Shown: positions 30,582-32,870 of the stretch, piece by piece | How positions within the stretch are numbered: position 1 is the stretch's first letter | How the letters are laid out: the number at the start of each line of letters is the position of its first letter | NCBI GenBank assembly: GCA_025922875.1 | Contig: JAICGZ010000029.1 | Span: forward strand, 1-32,870 | DNA length: 32,870 bases | Origin: Pyrinomonadaceae bacterium | Lineage (GTDB): Bacteria; Acidobacteriota; Blastocatellia; Pyrinomonadales; Pyrinomonadaceae | Reading direction: 5' to 3' | Notes under the pieces: generated by a model | Told to the model about the DNA's origin: nothing | Seen by the model: the letters and a program-made list of their open reading frames with translations, nothing else | Databases searched by the model: none | Program-made: the position numbers and the translations under genes

Positions 30582-32870
30582 CTAGTGAAAGTCGTGCGAA
30601 GGAGTCCCGGCTATCGTAAACGAGAGCGGCTCCACGTGGCTGGCTTTAACCGAGATAACGTTATCCTGGTTTTGCAGCACTCCCTCGATTAAGAGGAAAG
30701 GGTGATCTACCAATTCCAGGCGATACTGATCGAAGAGTGGCGGGGTGACGATTATGTTGCTCACTCCTGTCTCGTCTTCGAGACTTAAAAACATAAATCC
30801 TTTTGCCGTCCCCGGCCGCTGGCGAACAATCACCCACCCGGCCACACGCACAAAAGCACCATTGCGCAGCTTACGAATGTCTACCGCTCTTAAGGTCTTG
30901 AGCTTGTCCAACTCCCCTCGATAATAAGCAACCGGGTGCTTTCCAATCGTCAACCCTGTCCCACGAAAATCCGCATCCACTCGCTCCAGTAAACCCATCT
31001 GCTGCAAAGGTGAATTGGCATCCTGCTCGAGCAGCTCCTCGTAGAGTTTGCCCGGAGCACGCGTCACACGTGCAACCTGCCATAAGGCAGCGCGGCGATG
31101 TGTCTTTGGCGTTTGATTTTTGGTCTTGCGACTAGAAGGAGACTGGATAAAATTCAACGCGCCGATTGCGGCCAGCTTTCTCATTTCATCCTTGTGCAGT
31201 TCAGGCACGCGATTACGCAAGTCATCAATGCCTGCGAAATCACGCACGGCGCGCGCGCGAACAATTGCCTCCCCCGACTGCTGGCTCAATCCCTTCGCGT
31301 ATCTCAGTCCAAGACGAAGCACAGGGACGCCGTCTTCTTTCTCGAGCGTACACAACCAATCCGAGCAACTAACATCGATCGGCAGGACCTTCAGGCCATG
31401 ACGCTGCGCATCCTTGATGATCGTGAACGGTTGATAGAACCCCATCGGTTGATTGTTGAGTATCGCCGCGGTGAACGCCGCCAGGTAATTACATTTTAGA
31501 TAGGCACTCGCATAAGCTATCAGCGCGAAGCTGGCGGCGTGCGATTCCGGAAAACCGTAAAGCGCGAATGAACTGATAGCCTGCACAATCTCTTCCTGAG
31601 TTTTTCCGGTGACTCCATTCCGCGTCAGCCCTTGCCGCAGTTTTCCTTCGATCGCTTTCATGCGAGCTTCCGAACGTTTGAAACCAAAAGCGCGGCGCAA
31701 CTCTTCCGCCTCGCCGCCGCTAAAGCCGGCACACACCATCGCCATTCTCAACAATTGTTCTTGAAACAGCGGTACGCCGAGTGTTCGTTTCAAGATTGGC
31801 TCCAAAAGAGGGTGCGCATAAGTCACTGGCTCTCTACCCTGCCGGCGTTTCAGATAGGGATGGACCATGTTTCCCACAATGGGACCGGGCCGGATAATCG
31901 CCACCTGGACCACGATGTCGTAAAAAGTAGCCGGCCGCAGTCGCGGCAGGCACGACATTTGGGCGCGGCTTTCGACTTGAAACATTCCGATGGTGTCGGC
32001 GTTTTGCAGTGCCTCATAAACCGCCGCATCATTTTGCGGAAGATGCGCGAGGTCAACTTCCTCACCATAGGAATCGCGAATCAGCCTGATCGAATCTTCC
32101 AGGACCGCCATCATTCCGAGTCCCAGTAAATCCACTTTGATCAACCCCAGGTCCGCGCAGTCTTCTTTGTCCCATTGGACCACCACGCGTCCCGGCATGG
32201 CCGCAGGCTCGAGCGGCACGATCGAATCGAGCTGCCCCTGACAGATCACCATGCCGCCTGAATGCTGGCCCAGGTGACGCGGCAGATCCTGCACCATCTG
32301 ATAAAGCTGGAAGAACTTCTTGATACGGGGATGACTCAGATCTAAACCCGCATCGCGAAACTGGCGCTCGCTGGAGTCGTTTGGATCTTTCCATTCCCAC
32401 GTGTGGACCAGCGCGGCAAGACGTGAAAGCGTTTCTTCATCAAAGTCCAGCGCCTTACCTACCTCGCGCGCGGCCGAGCGCCCTCGATAGGTAATGACGT
32501 TCGCGGTCATGGCGGCTCCGAGTTTTCCGTAGCGTTCGTAAACGTATTGAATTGCTTTCTCACGTTGATCTCCGCTCGGCAGATCGAGATCGATGTCGGG
32601 CCATTCGCCTCGTTCCTCGGAAAGGAATCGTTCAAACAACAAGTCCATGCCCACGGGGTCCACGGCCGTGATCCCCAACGAGTAACAGACCGCGCTGTTT
32701 GCCGCCGATCCACGTCCCTGGATCAGGATGCCTTCTTTGCGACAAAACTGGACGATGTCCCAAACAATCAGAAAATAGCCTTCCAGCTTGAGCTTTTCGA
32801 TTAACTTCAACTCGCGTTCGAGTTGCGGGCGTGCCTTTTCGTAAGTGGGTGTATCTTTCACACCTGTATA
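30582..32870 (-). CDS. dnaE2: Error-prone DNA polymerase DnaE2, 5' end cut by window edge
   Basis: A C-family polymerase alpha subunit used for damage-induced mutagenesis with ImuA/ImuB. The visible 763 residues start inside the palm region (LERELKLIEKLKLEGYFLIVWDIVQFC). The frame is open to the edge, so the N-terminal PHP domain lies outside. Motifs: QGRGSAANSAVCYSLGIT, the catalytic PDIDLDLPSGDQ, HLGQHSGGMVICQ, and PLFQEQLLRMAMVCAGFSGGEAEELRRAFG. The C-terminal OB fold is GAFVRVAGWVIVRQRPGTAKGFMFLSLEDETG. It ends SHDFH, close to the SRDFH ending typical of DnaE2. The imuAB partner genes are not visible here. Confidence 0.93.
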   Translation of the reverse strand, partial: YTGVKDTPTYEKARPQLERELKLIEKLKLEGYFLIVWDIVQFCRKEGILIQGRGSAANSAVCYSLGITAVDPVGMDLLFERFLSEERGEWPDIDLDLPSGDQREKAIQYVYERYGKLGAAMTANVITYRGRSAAREVGKALDFDEETLSRLAALVHTWEWKDPNDSSERQFRDAGLDLSHPRIKKFFQLYQMVQDLPRHLGQHSGGMVICQGQLDSIVPLEPAAMPGRVVVQWDKEDCADLGLIKVDLLGLGMMAVLEDSIRLIRDSYGEEVDLAHLPQNDAAVYEALQNADTIGMFQVESRAQMSCLPRLRPATFYDIVVQVAIIRPGPIVGNMVHPYLKRRQGREPVTYAHPLLEPILKRTLGVPLFQEQLLRMAMVCAGFSGGEAEELRRAFGFKRSEARMKAIEGKLRQGLTRNGVTGKTQEEIVQAISSFALYGFPESHAASFALIAYASAYLKCNYLAAFTAAILNNQPMGFYQPFTIIKDAQRHGLKVLPIDVSCSDWLCTLEKEDGVPVLRLGLRYAKGLSQQSGEAIVRARAVRDFAGIDDLRNRVPELHKDEMRKLAAIGALNFIQSPSSRKTKNQTPKTHRRAALWQVARVTRAPGKLYEELLEQDANSPLQQMGLLERVDADFRGTGLTIGKHPVAYYRGELDKLKTLRAVDIRKLRNGAFVRVAGWVIVRQRPGTAKGFMFLSLEDETGVSNIIVTPPLFDQYRLELVDHPFLLIEGVLQNQDNVISVKASHVEPLSFTIAGTPSHDFH

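Overview
The window reads as a chromosomal stretch of a heterotrophic, moderate-GC bacterium, most likely an acidobacterium of the Blastocatellia/Pyrinomonadaceae type. This placement is inference. It rests on the mix of PEP-CTERM proteins, an ECF42-type sigma factor with DGPF proteins, an error-prone DnaE2 polymerase and many intergenic fold-back repeats. No phage, plasmid, CRISPR, rRNA or tRNA genes were seen.

Layout. Positions 1-2243 (minus) hold most of a phosphoenolpyruvate carboxylase gene cut by the left edge. A small secreted DUF4177-like protein follows, then about 500 bp of repeat DNA: a 21-bp tandem array and a nest of GC-rich hairpins. Positions 3189-5541 (minus) carry an FAD monooxygenase, a probable gene relic and a cupin protein. 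Positions 5767-11283 (plus) carry a DGPF/YCII protein, a secreted HEXXH protein, a secreted kinase-fold protein, an ankyrin protein and two small secreted basic/aromatic proteins.

Positions 11346-14770 form the most interesting block. A membrane-anchored peroxiredoxin-like protein has an in-frame UGA exactly where the catalytic cysteine belongs, followed by a bacterial SECIS-like hairpin, so it is a probable selenoprotein. Upstream of it on the same strand lie VOC, DoxX and DGPF genes, divergent from an ECF42 sigma factor. Both DGPF genes in the window carry the same upstream motif, TGTCGA-N17-CGA, which fits the promoter described for ECF42.

Positions 14838-18740 (minus) hold a VOC protein and a signalling set of histidine kinase, OmpR-type regulator and SpoIIE-type phosphatase. 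Next come MOSC, PfpI, MATE, a cupin and HtrA genes. Positions 24269-29902 hold an NtrB/NtrC-like pair, then two PEP-CTERM secreted proteins, the first with a candidate sigma-54 promoter, and a small conserved-looking protein. A single-domain response regulator and a right-edge-truncated dnaE2 close the window.

Fold-back repeats of at least three families sit in many intergenic gaps. Several overlap gene ends, and one appears to encode the signal peptide of a gene.
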